A DNA stretch of 64,000 bases. Origin: Lachnospiraceae bacterium AC2028. Its GTDB lineage: Bacteria > Bacillota > Clostridia > Lachnospirales > Lachnospiraceae. The stretch is taken from the NCBI GenBank assembly GCA_000702685.1, contig JNJD01000008.1, positions 75,223 through 139,222 of the forward strand. Reading direction: 5' to 3'. Below the pieces are notes generated by a model that saw only the letters and a list, made by a program, of their open reading frames with translations, did not search any database and was not told where the DNA came from. This document shows, in pieces, positions 57,363-64,000 of the stretch (the stretch's first letter is position 1; each line of letters opens with the position of its first letter). The position numbers and the translations under genes are program-made.

Positions 57363-57908
57363 ATGGAATTATATAAGGGTAGACCCGAAAATACGGAAGG
57401 AAGGCTCGAAAGGGAGATCAGGACCTATGATCTTCTCGATGAGCTCGGAATAGAATATTTCAGAACGGACCACGAGCGCGCCGACAATATGGAGGCCTGC
57501 TTTGAGATAGATTCGGTTCTGGGCGTGATCATATGCAAGAATCTTTTTTTATGCAACAGACAAAAGACCGCGTTTTATCTTCTGATGATGCCTGGCGACA
57601 AGAAGTTCAAGACGAAGGAACTGTCCGCACAGATAGGATCGGCAAGGCTTTCTTTTGCGGATGCGGAAGATATGCTCAAATATCTGGATATCGAGCCCGG
57701 CTCCGTGAGCGTCATGGGACTGATGAATGATAAAGGCAAAAACGTTCAGCTTCTTATCGATGAGGATGTGCTTGAGGGAGAGTTTCTGGGGTGCCACCCC
57801 TGCGTAAACACATCGAGCCTCAAGATGAAGACGGCGGATGTGATCGGAAAGTTCCTGCCGGCGGTGGGCCATGATTTTAGGAAGGTGCATCTTGTCGGAG
57901 AGGATTAG
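57363..57908 (+). CDS. YbaK/ProX-type aminoacyl-tRNA deacylase
   Basis: 181 residues. Key segments are ELGIEYFRTDHERADNMEAC, VIICKNLFLCNRQKTAFYLL with the conserved Lys, SARLSFADAEDMLKYLDIEP, GSVSVMGLMNDKGK and LGCHPCVNTSSLKMKTADV. This matches the stand-alone prolyl-tRNA editing (ProXp) group that hydrolyses mischarged tRNA. Good ribosome site cggagag. Confidence 0.88.
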   Translation: MELYKGRPENTEGRLEREIRTYDLLDELGIEYFRTDHERADNMEACFEIDSVLGVIICKNLFLCNRQKTAFYLLMMPGDKKFKTKELSAQIGSARLSFADAEDMLKYLDIEPGSVSVMGLMNDKGKNVQLLIDEDVLEGEFLGCHPCVNTSSLKMKTADVIGKFLPAVGHDFRKVHLVGED

Positions 57909-57928
57909 TTTAAATAGCCTGAATGGTA

Positions 57929-57934
57929 TATAAT
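57929..57934 (+). promoter_or_regulatory. -10 box before the alpha/beta hydrolase gene
   Basis: TATAAT within gaatggtatataatagtaat. The leader is about 28 bases. The -35 is unclear. Confidence 0.45.
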
Positions 57935-57968
57935 AGTAATACTGTGAACTTTTGATGAAAGGAGCCAT

Positions 57969-58544
57969 ATGCCCAGAACTAAGAATCCGAAAAAACTTGC
58001 TGTGATCATACCCGGTATCGGATATGGTAAGGACAGGCCGCTTCTTTATTATTCAGGCAGGATACTTAAGAATAACGGATTTGAGACAGTATATGTCGAA
58101 TTTCACGATATGCCTGCGGATATACTTGAGGACGACGAGCTGAAGAAGCTCGCGGTCCAGCTTGCCTGTGAACAGACGCAGGAACAGCTTTCGGGCGTGG
58201 ACTTTATACCGTATACGGATGTGATATTTGTGGGAAAGAGCCTTGGAACGATAGCTTCCGCAAAATACGTTGCGGATCACGGGCTTGGTGCAAGGCAGAT
58301 ATGGCTTACTCCCGTAGAGAAGTCTTTTGCATTCGGCTCAGATAATGTCATCGCATTTATCGGCGATTCCGATCTGTGGTCGGATCTGGGAAAGGTGCGC
58401 AGAATGGCCGAAAGGCTCGGCGTAGACCTCAGCGTCATTACGGGCGGATACAATCATTCACTTGAGCGTGGAAGCCTTAAGAGCGATCTCAAGACACTTG
58501 AGACCGTGCTTACGAAGATCGAAGAATTTGTAAGGAACGAATGA
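57969..58544 (+). CDS. Alpha/beta hydrolase-like protein
   Basis: 191 residues. The early oxyanion loop is IIPGIGYGKDRPLLYYSG, the nucleophile elbow is FVGKSLGTIASAK (G-x-S-x-G), the likely acid Asp is in IGDSDLWSD and the His in GGYNHSLERG. The order and spacing fit a compact alpha/beta hydrolase without cap. Substrate unknown. It ends directly at the stop of the convergent membrane protein gene. Confidence 0.82.
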   Translation: MPRTKNPKKLAVIIPGIGYGKDRPLLYYSGRILKNNGFETVYVEFHDMPADILEDDELKKLAVQLACEQTQEQLSGVDFIPYTDVIFVGKSLGTIASAKYVADHGLGARQIWLTPVEKSFAFGSDNVIAFIGDSDLWSDLGKVRRMAERLGVDLSVITGGYNHSLERGSLKSDLKTLETVLTKIEEFVRNE

Positions 58545-59321
58545 TCATTCGGCTTTTTTGGAGGCTTTTCTTGTCATAACAAATACGTAGACAGGAAGCG
58601 CCAGTGCCGCAAGTGACAGTATGATGCTTATGAGATCGGCAACCGTCGGATAGTTTTCGGCAAATTTTAAATATATATTGCAAATCTCATCTTCATTCAT
58701 TTTGAGAGAAAGCTTCAAAGCGTGAAGGGCAAACATGGTATAGGCGTAGCTTATCAAGATGCGGACCGGCAGGATCAGCATAACGGCCCATGCAGCGGGG
58801 ATCACATTCTCGGACTTTGAATTGCGATAGAATGCTGCAATTATGATGATCAGGATCGCTAAGTTGAACAATACTGAGACGGTATCGGATATCATCATCC
58901 CGGTATAATATCTTCCGGACGAGTAATCTTCGGGTGAATCAAAGATTTTATCTGATATAAGGTTCATGCAGATATTTACAACTTTCGAAGCAATAAGAAT
59001 GATCATTACGGGAAGATATATCTTTCTAAGGCCATAGCTTTTATCTATATATCTGCAAATGAAGAAATAATTGGCCAGTGTCAGAACGAACGTCATGATC
59101 GCGAGTGCTATATTGACCGGATAGTACAGTGGCGAAGAATACGTGATCTTCAGAAAAGAAAAAAGGATAGGCAGCATTGCCGCCAGCGAAGTGGCAATGA
59201 AGGATATGCCGAGGTCGCAGGTTTTCTTTTCACTGCTTTTGATGACCATTATGCCAAGTATCAATACAGCGATATTTACAGCTGTCTGAATGAGCAGTGA
59301 TATGTCCGATAAGATGTTCAT
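58545..59321 (-). CDS. Integral membrane protein, about seven helices
   Basis: 258 residues from ATG 59321, behind a GGAGG site. Hydrophobic segments run almost continuously (SLLIQTAVNIAVLILGIMVI, YPVNIALAIMTFVLTLANYF, SIILSLAALALPVYVFVMTR). No motif recognised. Single gene transcribed opposite to its neighbours. Confidence 0.65.
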   Translation of the reverse strand: MNILSDISLLIQTAVNIAVLILGIMVIKSSEKKTCDLGISFIATSLAAMLPILFSFLKITYSSPLYYPVNIALAIMTFVLTLANYFFICRYIDKSYGLRKIYLPVMIILIASKVVNICMNLISDKIFDSPEDYSSGRYYTGMMISDTVSVLFNLAILIIIIAAFYRNSKSENVIPAAWAVMLILPVRILISYAYTMFALHALKLSLKMNEDEICNIYLKFAENYPTVADLISIILSLAALALPVYVFVMTRKASKKAE

Positions 59322-59496
59322 ATGCGTATCCTCCGTTTCTTTAAGATAGAATATCATGAAATGAACGGATTATGGAATAGTAACGGTCAGAGGTGTTACA
59401 ATATAAGTTAAGCTTGTCCGCAGGACGGACGTATAAATAGGTAGTTCGATCTGTACCTGATAATTGAGGGGGAAACAATTATAAGGGGCAACGGAT
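59322..59496 (+). other. Intergenic region before the YkvA gene
   Basis: TGtTACAAT near 59395-59403 could be an extended -10 on the plus strand. A gtccg-cagga-cggac hairpin follows at about 59416-59430. The remainder is purine-rich and has aaggggcaac as the ribosome site. Nothing else seen. Confidence 0.35.
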
Positions 59497-59925
59497 ATGA
59501 AAGAATTCACCAAGGATGAACTGAGAAAGGCGCTTGATTCGAAAGCGGATCAGGCACAGGAGCTTATGAACGATCCTGCCAAGTGGGAAAGATTCAAGAC
59601 CAGATTTGAAGCTTTCCTTCTTAAGACTACGGGCAATCCCGTGCTCAGTGAAGTATACGATAAGCTTGTCACCATGCTCGATCTTACCGATTCCTATATC
59701 AAAAAGGAGTACACGGGAATCCAGCCCGGAACCGTCACAACGTTTTTGTGTGTGCTTATCTATATCATTTCGCCCTTCGACCTTATCCCCGATGTGATCC
59801 CTATTACGGGCTACACCGATGATGCGACGATGATCATACATGTCCTGAAGAGCGGTGCGGAGATGGACCTTCGTAAGTACCGCGAATGGAAGGATACCAA
59901 GGCTAAATGGAGCGGTGAAAGCTGA
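59497..59925 (+). CDS. YkvA-family (DUF1232) protein
   Basis: 142 residues. The DUF1232 signature is LIYIISPFDLIPDVIPITGY, then TDDATMIIHVLKSG, at residues 87-123. The N-terminal 70 residues are helical and charged. One hydrophobic segment lies around the signature, so it is probably membrane-associated. Function unknown. Confidence 0.88.
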   Translation: MKEFTKDELRKALDSKADQAQELMNDPAKWERFKTRFEAFLLKTTGNPVLSEVYDKLVTMLDLTDSYIKKEYTGIQPGTVTTFLCVLIYIISPFDLIPDVIPITGYTDDATMIIHVLKSGAEMDLRKYREWKDTKAKWSGES

Positions 59926-60095
59926 TTGAAACATTTTATTATGAGGTCGTCGGCATCGATGGCGATTATGCAAATCTTAAAAGGACGGATATCGAATCCG
60001 ATGAAATAAAGCTTGTCGCAAGAGCCCTTCTCCCTCCGGAGATCTGTGAGGGCAGCAGGCTCAAGTATGAGTGGCTTCAATATACTTTGGAATAA
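59922..60095 (+). CDS. 57-residue small protein with non-AUG start
   Basis: The frame reads (L)IETFYYEVVGIDGDYANLKR, TDIESDEIKLVARALLPPEI, CEGSRLKYEWLQYTLE and then stops. It has no ATG, GTG or TTG after the in-frame stop at 59916; the only candidates are CTG at 59922 or ATT at 59925, with GGAG 9-12 bases upstream. The amino acid pattern is strongly coding-like and resembles short conserved clostridial proteins. It overlaps the YkvA stop by four bases, which suggests coupling. Confidence 0.6.
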   Translation: MIETFYYEVVGIDGDYANLKRTDIESDEIKLVARALLPPEICEGSRLKYEWLQYTLE

Positions 60096-60124
60096 AACGT
60101 TTTGAATTGAGGGGAGAACATTCA

Positions 60125-61483
60125 ATGCGTAAGGAAACAAAATCAAGCGAGGCAATTTTGCTGTTTTCGGGATTTCTTGCGATCATACTGCTCTTTTTAG
60201 GTTTAAGCGCGCTGAGAACAAAGACATATAACCTGACTGTACATAATGAGATGTATTCGGGAGATGAACTGTTTTCGGCGGATACCGAAAGTACAAGGGA
60301 TGTAACTGTTAAGGCGATTCCCAGAGGAAGCACCTGGAGCAAGATCTTCGATCCGAATACTACGGATCCCGATGACTTCGATCATCAGGCATTTACATAT
60401 GATTTTTCGATAACGAACAACACCTCGGATGAGATCAATGATTTTAAGTTCAGACTGAACTTTGATAAGGAAGTATTCCTGCAGTCCGCATGGAACGGAG
60501 CACTTGAGCTGCACCAGGTATCAAAGGGCGGTGAGTATGTTGCGACTGTTCCGGATCTCAGGGATTTTGATCCCGAGGATTATTCGCTGGATACCATAAA
60601 CATTGACGGCGAGACCCTGGTACGTATGAAACCGGGTGATTACCTTGTCTATTATCCGAGCAGCAATGAGAATGCAATGGAGATTCCCATAGAGCCTGAA
60701 CAGGGAACCGTTCCCGGCATCATCATGTACGTGGAAATAGGTGAAGAACTTCGCGGATCCGAGATAGAACTTACCTATACCTTCCACAGGCTTCTCACCA
60801 GTGATGTTTTGTTCTGGGTGGCTGTCATTGGCTTTGCCTTATGGCTGATCGGACTTGTTATCTATCTGATCACCGGTGCGCAGATCAAGAAGTATAAGCT
60901 CCGTCACGAACGCGATAATGAGATCATCAAGGAATCGATAGAGACCTTTACCGGATTCATCGATGCCAAGGATCCTTATACGAACGGTCATTCAAACAGA
61001 GTAGCGGAGTATACCAAAGCTATTGCGAAGGAAATGGGATATTCGGGAGAAGAGCTTGACAGGGTTTATTATGTTGCGCTTCTTCACGACTGCGGTAAGA
61101 TCGGTGTTCCCGATAACATTCTCGGCAAACCCTCCAAGCTCACGGATGAGGAATTTGATATAATCAAATCCCATACCGTTCGCGGAGGCGAGATACTGAG
61201 CAGCTTCAAGAGCCTCAAGGATGTGGATGAGGGCGCACGTTACCACCACGAAAGATATGACGGCAAAGGCTATCCTGAGGGACTCGCCGGTGAGGATATC
61301 CCCGAGATAGCGAGGATGATCTGCGTTGCGGATTCGTTCGATGCGATGAATTCCAACAGAGTCTACAGAAAGAAACTTACAATTGAGATGATCATGGAAG
61401 AGATCGAGAAGAACAAGGGCAAGCAGTTTGATCCGAAGATTGCGGATATCTTCCTGAAGCTTGTCAAAGAGGGGAAAATTTAA
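60125..61483 (+). CDS. Membrane-bound HD-GYP c-di-GMP phosphodiesterase
   Basis: 452 residues from ATG 60125, behind ggggag. A helix at about 11-30, an extracellular domain of about 210 residues (beta-rich, with DDFDHQAFTYDFSITNNTSD) and a second helix at about 243-266 precede the HD-GYP domain (290-440). Motifs are LLHDCGKIGVPDNILGKPSK, SHTVRGGEIL, YHHERYDGKGYPEGLAGEDI and CVADSFDAMNSNRVYRK. All metal ligands of HD-GYP enzymes are present, so hydrolysis of c-di-GMP is likely. Confidence 0.92.
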   Translation: MRKETKSSEAILLFSGFLAIILLFLGLSALRTKTYNLTVHNEMYSGDELFSADTESTRDVTVKAIPRGSTWSKIFDPNTTDPDDFDHQAFTYDFSITNNTSDEINDFKFRLNFDKEVFLQSAWNGALELHQVSKGGEYVATVPDLRDFDPEDYSLDTINIDGETLVRMKPGDYLVYYPSSNENAMEIPIEPEQGTVPGIIMYVEIGEELRGSEIELTYTFHRLLTSDVLFWVAVIGFALWLIGLVIYLITGAQIKKYKLRHERDNEIIKESIETFTGFIDAKDPYTNGHSNRVAEYTKAIAKEMGYSGEELDRVYYVALLHDCGKIGVPDNILGKPSKLTDEEFDIIKSHTVRGGEILSSFKSLKDVDEGARYHHERYDGKGYPEGLAGEDIPEIARMICVADSFDAMNSNRVYRKKLTIEMIMEEIEKNKGKQFDPKIADIFLKLVKEGKI

Positions 61484-61504
61484 ATTTCTTATTGAGGAGG
61501 ATTA

Positions 61505-61906
61505 ATGAAAAAGATAAAGGCTCTTTTGGCTGTAATGATCATGACGGCCATGCTCGGAGTACTCGGCGGATGCGGAGAAAAACAGAGCATCGCCGGACAC
61601 TGGGAATTTCTGGAGACACGCTGGGGCGATGGTTATTATTCCACCTATGATTATTATGCAGACAGGGGAATCTATATGTCGTTTGATTTCGATGATCTGC
61701 ACACCGGAGTCTATTACTATTATTCGCCCGATGAAGATTACAGTATCGAATTCTCCTACAGTCATGACGAAGAATATAAAACCTTTTGGTTTGAAACCTC
61801 TGAAATGCCCTATGAGGCTTCATTGAAGGGTGATGAACTCACTTATGTGGTTGACGAAGACGGTAAAGAAGTGACCTATGTCTTTGTAAGGGATGACGAT
61901 CAATGA
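61505..61906 (+). CDS. Small lipoprotein 1 (lipocalin-size)
   Basis: 133 residues with lipobox MLGVLGGCGEK. The mature part is beta-rich (IAGHWEFLETRWGDGYYSTY, LKGDELTYVVDEDGKEVTYV), like the small lipocalin-like proteins common in Clostridia. Ribosome site tgaggagg. The next gene's start overlaps its stop by four bases. The signal sequence is similar to that of the next gene, indicating paralogy. Confidence 0.75.
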   Translation: MKKIKALLAVMIMTAMLGVLGGCGEKQSIAGHWEFLETRWGDGYYSTYDYYADRGIYMSFDFDDLHTGVYYYYSPDEDYSIEFSYSHDEEYKTFWFETSEMPYEASLKGDELTYVVDEDGKEVTYVFVRDDDQ

Positions 61907-62292
61907 AAAAGATAAGCATTATTCTGACTGCCGTGCTGATGACGGCCATGATGTGTGTACTTGCCGGATGCGGCGGAAAGACTATTGACGGAGACTGGAT
62001 AATACTCAAGGAAGAGAATGCCGACGGCTCCGTATACAGCAGGGAATATCTTGAAGAACAGGGAATTACCGAGGAGTATCACATAGAAGGAGATGCGGGA
62101 ACATATACCTGCCACCTTCTCGGACAGGAGATCACCTTCGATATCACTGTTGTCGATAACGGAAAAGGGTCATATGATTTTATGATCGGAGAAATTCTTT
62201 TCCAGAGTGTGACATTTAAAGGCAATACGTTCTATTATGTCATAGGTGAGGGCAGTGATGCCCAGACCTTTGTTTTTGAAAGAAAAAAGTAG
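61903..62292 (+). CDS. Small lipoprotein 2 (paralogue)
   Basis: 129 residues with lipobox MCVLAGCGGK. Mature part IDGDWIILKEENADGSVYSR to TFYYVIGEGSDAQTFVFERK parallels lipoprotein 1 in length and strand pattern. Tandem duplicates of this kind are common and their ligands are unknown. Confidence 0.75.
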   Translation: MKKISIILTAVLMTAMMCVLAGCGGKTIDGDWIILKEENADGSVYSREYLEEQGITEEYHIEGDAGTYTCHLLGQEITFDITVVDNGKGSYDFMIGEILFQSVTFKGNTFYYVIGEGSDAQTFVFERKK

Positions 62293-62321
62293 CGCGATAT
62301 GCGGTATAAGGAGTTACAATA

Positions 62322-62717
62322 ATGGAATTCACTTCGCTCGAAGAAGTAAGAGAGTATTTTAAGAACGACAGATTTGCCACAAATGCCGGCATGCAGGTTG
62401 ATTCTTTTTCCGATGATGAAGTCATTTGCAGTGTTGAACTGACCGACGATCATAGGAATGCCAACGGAGGGATAATGGGCGGTGCGATCTTTACACTGGC
62501 GGATCTTGCCTTTGCGGTATTGGTCAATAACATTCATAAGCCGTCCGTTGCTGCCCAGGTCAGCATCAATTATCTGTCGGCCGCAAAGGGAACCAGGCTT
62601 TTTGCAAGCTCAAAATGCATCAAGACCGGACGCAGCACCACCGTCGCAAGCGTTGATGTTTACGATGAACTCGGAACTAAAGTGGCACTGTTCACCGGAA
62701 CTGCGTTCAAGTTATAA
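62322..62717 (+). CDS. PaaI-family hotdog thioesterase
   Basis: 131 residues of single hotdog-fold type. The helix-loop HRNANGGIMGGAIFTLADLA is the family core with Asn/Gly and Asp in catalytic positions, then AQVSINYLSAAKGTRLFASS and RSTTVASVDVYDELG. It probably hydrolyses aromatic or acyl-CoA thioesters. Ribosome site aaggag. Confidence 0.88.
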   Translation: MEFTSLEEVREYFKNDRFATNAGMQVDSFSDDEVICSVELTDDHRNANGGIMGGAIFTLADLAFAVLVNNIHKPSVAAQVSINYLSAAKGTRLFASSKCIKTGRSTTVASVDVYDELGTKVALFTGTAFKL

Positions 62718-62754
62718 GTATCGGACGTGAGGCTTTTTGCATCACTGAAAAGAT

Positions 62755-63021
62755 ATGGAAAACAGAGGAAGATTACCGAATCCTGCCGCTGAAAAGAGAC
62801 AGGAGAAAAGTGAAGAAAAACTCGGCGGAGCAGTGATGGGGATCCTGTGGATCTTCGTTGCCGTAAGAAGGATCGCGATAGTTACCGTGATCGCTCTTCC
62901 CATACTCTGGCTGCTTCATAAGCCGCTCTGGATCGCACCGGTCATAGGAGTGGTCGTATATATCATCTGGAGGATCATCTGGAGGGCTTTCTGGAAATTC
63001 ATTCACTGGTCGCAGAAATAA
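62755..63021 (+). CDS. Small membrane protein
   Basis: 88 residues. A basic-acidic N-terminal third (PNPAAEKRQEKSEEKLGG) precedes two helices (VRRIAIVTVIALPILWLLHK and PLWIAPVIGVVVYIIWRIIW). The end is Trp and Lys rich. No family recognised; no clear ribosome site. Confidence 0.5.
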   Translation: MENRGRLPNPAAEKRQEKSEEKLGGAVMGILWIFVAVRRIAIVTVIALPILWLLHKPLWIAPVIGVVVYIIWRIIWRAFWKFIHWSQK

Positions 63022-63031
63022 AGGAGGCTTT

Positions 63032-63556
63032 ATGAGCAGGATAGAACTTGTAAATGCATCATGTGCCGATCTCGAAGTTGACGCAGTCGTAAATGCGGCC
63101 AATAAATATCTTCGCGCGGGCGGAGGTATCTGCGGGGTCATCTTTCAGCAGGCCGGACCTCTGGAACTGATCGATGCGTGCAGAAAGCATAAGACTCCTC
63201 TTAACGACGGTGATGCCGTCATCACTCCCTCTTTTAACATGACAAATTGCAAAGCAATCATTCACGCCGTAGGCCCCGACTTCAGAGTTACTCCGGATGC
63301 CTTTGACGAGCTTTGCGATGCTTACTATAATTCGCTTGTTGTGCTTGTCGAAAACGGTTACCACAGTATTTCTTTTCCGCTCATAAGCGCGGGGATATTC
63401 TCCGGAGACCTTGACGAGCCTGCTGCTGAGTCCGCAAGGCAGTGCCTCAGGGCATACGAGAGATTTAATGCCGAACATCCGAATGCGGATATCGATGTGA
63501 AGCTGTGCGCATTTACAACACGCGAGATGGCTGAAGCACGAAGAATCATTGATTGA
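63032..63556 (+). CDS. Macrodomain protein (ADP-ribose/ O-acetyl-ADP-ribose hydrolase type)
   Basis: 174 residues. VDAVVNAANKYLRAGGGICG is the ADP-ribose-binding core (NAAN and GGG loop); ISFPLISAGIFSGDLDEPA is the second phosphate loop. It has the length of bacterial MacroD-like enzymes. Ribosome site aaaggagg. The presence of a Fic protein in the window does not itself imply a functional link. Confidence 0.9.
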   Translation: MSRIELVNASCADLEVDAVVNAANKYLRAGGGICGVIFQQAGPLELIDACRKHKTPLNDGDAVITPSFNMTNCKAIIHAVGPDFRVTPDAFDELCDAYYNSLVVLVENGYHSISFPLISAGIFSGDLDEPAAESARQCLRAYERFNAEHPNADIDVKLCAFTTREMAEARRIID

Positions 63557-63586
63557 GTGAACGTTGGAGTTCTTCTTCGTTCACAG
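63554..63586. repeat. Family B-like inverted repeat
   Basis: gagtgaacgttggagttctt continues to cgttcac. TGAACG and CGTTCA pair with a 14-base gap. It spans from the macrodomain gene stop to the ribosome site of the next gene. Confidence 0.4.
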
Positions 63587-63595
63587 GAGTAATAC

Positions 63596-64000
63596 ATGAA
63601 CATTTTTCTTCTTGAAGACGATGATGCGATAGGGATGGGCCTTAAATATTCCCTTGAAAAGGAAGGCTATGAGACCGTTCTTTCGAAGAGCGTAAAGGAT
63701 GCGCTTTCAAGGGTTAAGAAGGATGACTTCGATCTGTACATTCTCGATATAAATCTTCCCGACGGAAACGGATATGATGTCTGCAAAGCGGTAAAAGATA
63801 AGGGTGACCTCCCCGTGATATTTCTTACGGCAAGCGATGCGGAGGTCAGTGTCGTAATGGGACTTGAGATGGGTGCGGATGATTATATCTGCAAGCCCTT
63901 CAGGGTTAACGAGCTTATGGCGAGGATCAAGACCGTCTTAAGGCGCAGTTCAAGATCATCGGTTGCAGATGCCCGCGATGCCGAAGGCGTGATCGAGATC
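63596..64000 (+). CDS. OmpR-type response regulator, N-terminal part (continues past window)
   Basis: The first 135 codons are present. Receiver domain: MNIFLLEDDDAIGMGLKYSL (acidic pocket), LYILDINLPDGNGYDVCKAV (Asp phosphorylation site), VIFLTASDAEVSVVMGLEMG, ADDYICKPFRVNELMARIKT (Lys). A linker follows; the expected winged helix lies outside the window. Ribosome site acaggag. A histidine kinase probably follows downstream. Confidence 0.93.
   Translation, partial: MNIFLLEDDDAIGMGLKYSLEKEGYETVLSKSVKDALSRVKKDDFDLYILDINLPDGNGYDVCKAVKDKGDLPVIFLTASDAEVSVVMGLEMGADDYICKPFRVNELMARIKTVLRRSSRSSVADARDAEGVIEI

Noticed and set aside
1-64000. tRNA or rRNA genes
   Set aside because: No cloverleaf with a T-loop GGTTCGAxxCC signature or rRNA-like stretch was noticed on either strand by eye; a tRNAscan run would settle it.

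Overview
The window looks like a chromosomal segment of a Gram-positive anaerobic Clostridia member, most plausibly Lachnospiraceae or a neighbouring family. The reasons are moderate GC with lower-GC islands, strong GGAGG-type ribosome sites, lipobox lipoproteins, extended -10 promoters, LytS/YesN-type two-component genes, HxlR and XRE regulators, and a class I cyclic-di-GMP riboswitch. Assignment below class level is inference. No rRNA, tRNA, CRISPR array or intact transposase was found.

Layout. 1-5.1 kb: two paralogous secreted proteins built of 29-residue glycine-rich repeats with the same C-terminal domain (the first is cut by the window edge), separated by a membrane-anchored FecR-domain protein, a fragment of an Rpn-type nuclease, and a c-di-GMP-I riboswitch plus terminator that precedes the second paralogue. 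5.2-15.4 kb: small membrane proteins, a HAD hydrolase, a Fic protein, an MBL-fold hydrolase, a DUF4272 protein, and an XRE regulator with an MFS exporter. 15.6-20.9 kb: a MoxR/DUF58/DUF4381-like/VWA/VWA/TPR operon (Bat type), followed by a PAS-GGDEF-PAS protein. 22.3-32.1 kb: a sugar unit. A YtfQ-like lipoprotein, a LytS-type kinase and a YesN-type regulator form a probable three-part sensor. They precede a furanose-type ABC importer (binding protein, double ATPase, two permeases) and a cytoplasmic GH43 glycosidase.

32.1-49.4 kb: EAL and GGDEF proteins, a VOC protein, NAD(P)HX epimerase, iron alcohol dehydrogenase, MgtC-like protein, a PEBP/XRE/DUF2975 operon with two matching operators, HicAB toxin-antitoxin, CPBP protease, a divergent HxlR/thioredoxin pair with an operator over the promoter, lipoprotein and membrane genes, and a Bax-inhibitor-1 family protein. 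49.5-64 kb: mgtE with a structured leader, an AT-rich insertion carrying an orphan CdiA-CT-like nuclease, then housekeeping and accessory genes (DUF5131, ThpR, GNAT, SCP2, a decayed cation/proton antiporter, YbaK-type deacylase, YkvA, HD-GYP phosphodiesterase, two lipocalin-size lipoproteins, PaaI thioesterase, macrodomain) and the start of an OmpR-type regulator.

The main theme is cyclic-di-GMP: two GGDEF proteins, one EAL protein, one HD-GYP protein and a c-di-GMP riboswitch controlling a secreted repeat protein all lie within 64 kb. A second theme is repeated palindromic intergenic elements: a family of long inverted repeats with a GGGGACAGTCCCC core and a weaker TGAAC/GTTCA family.
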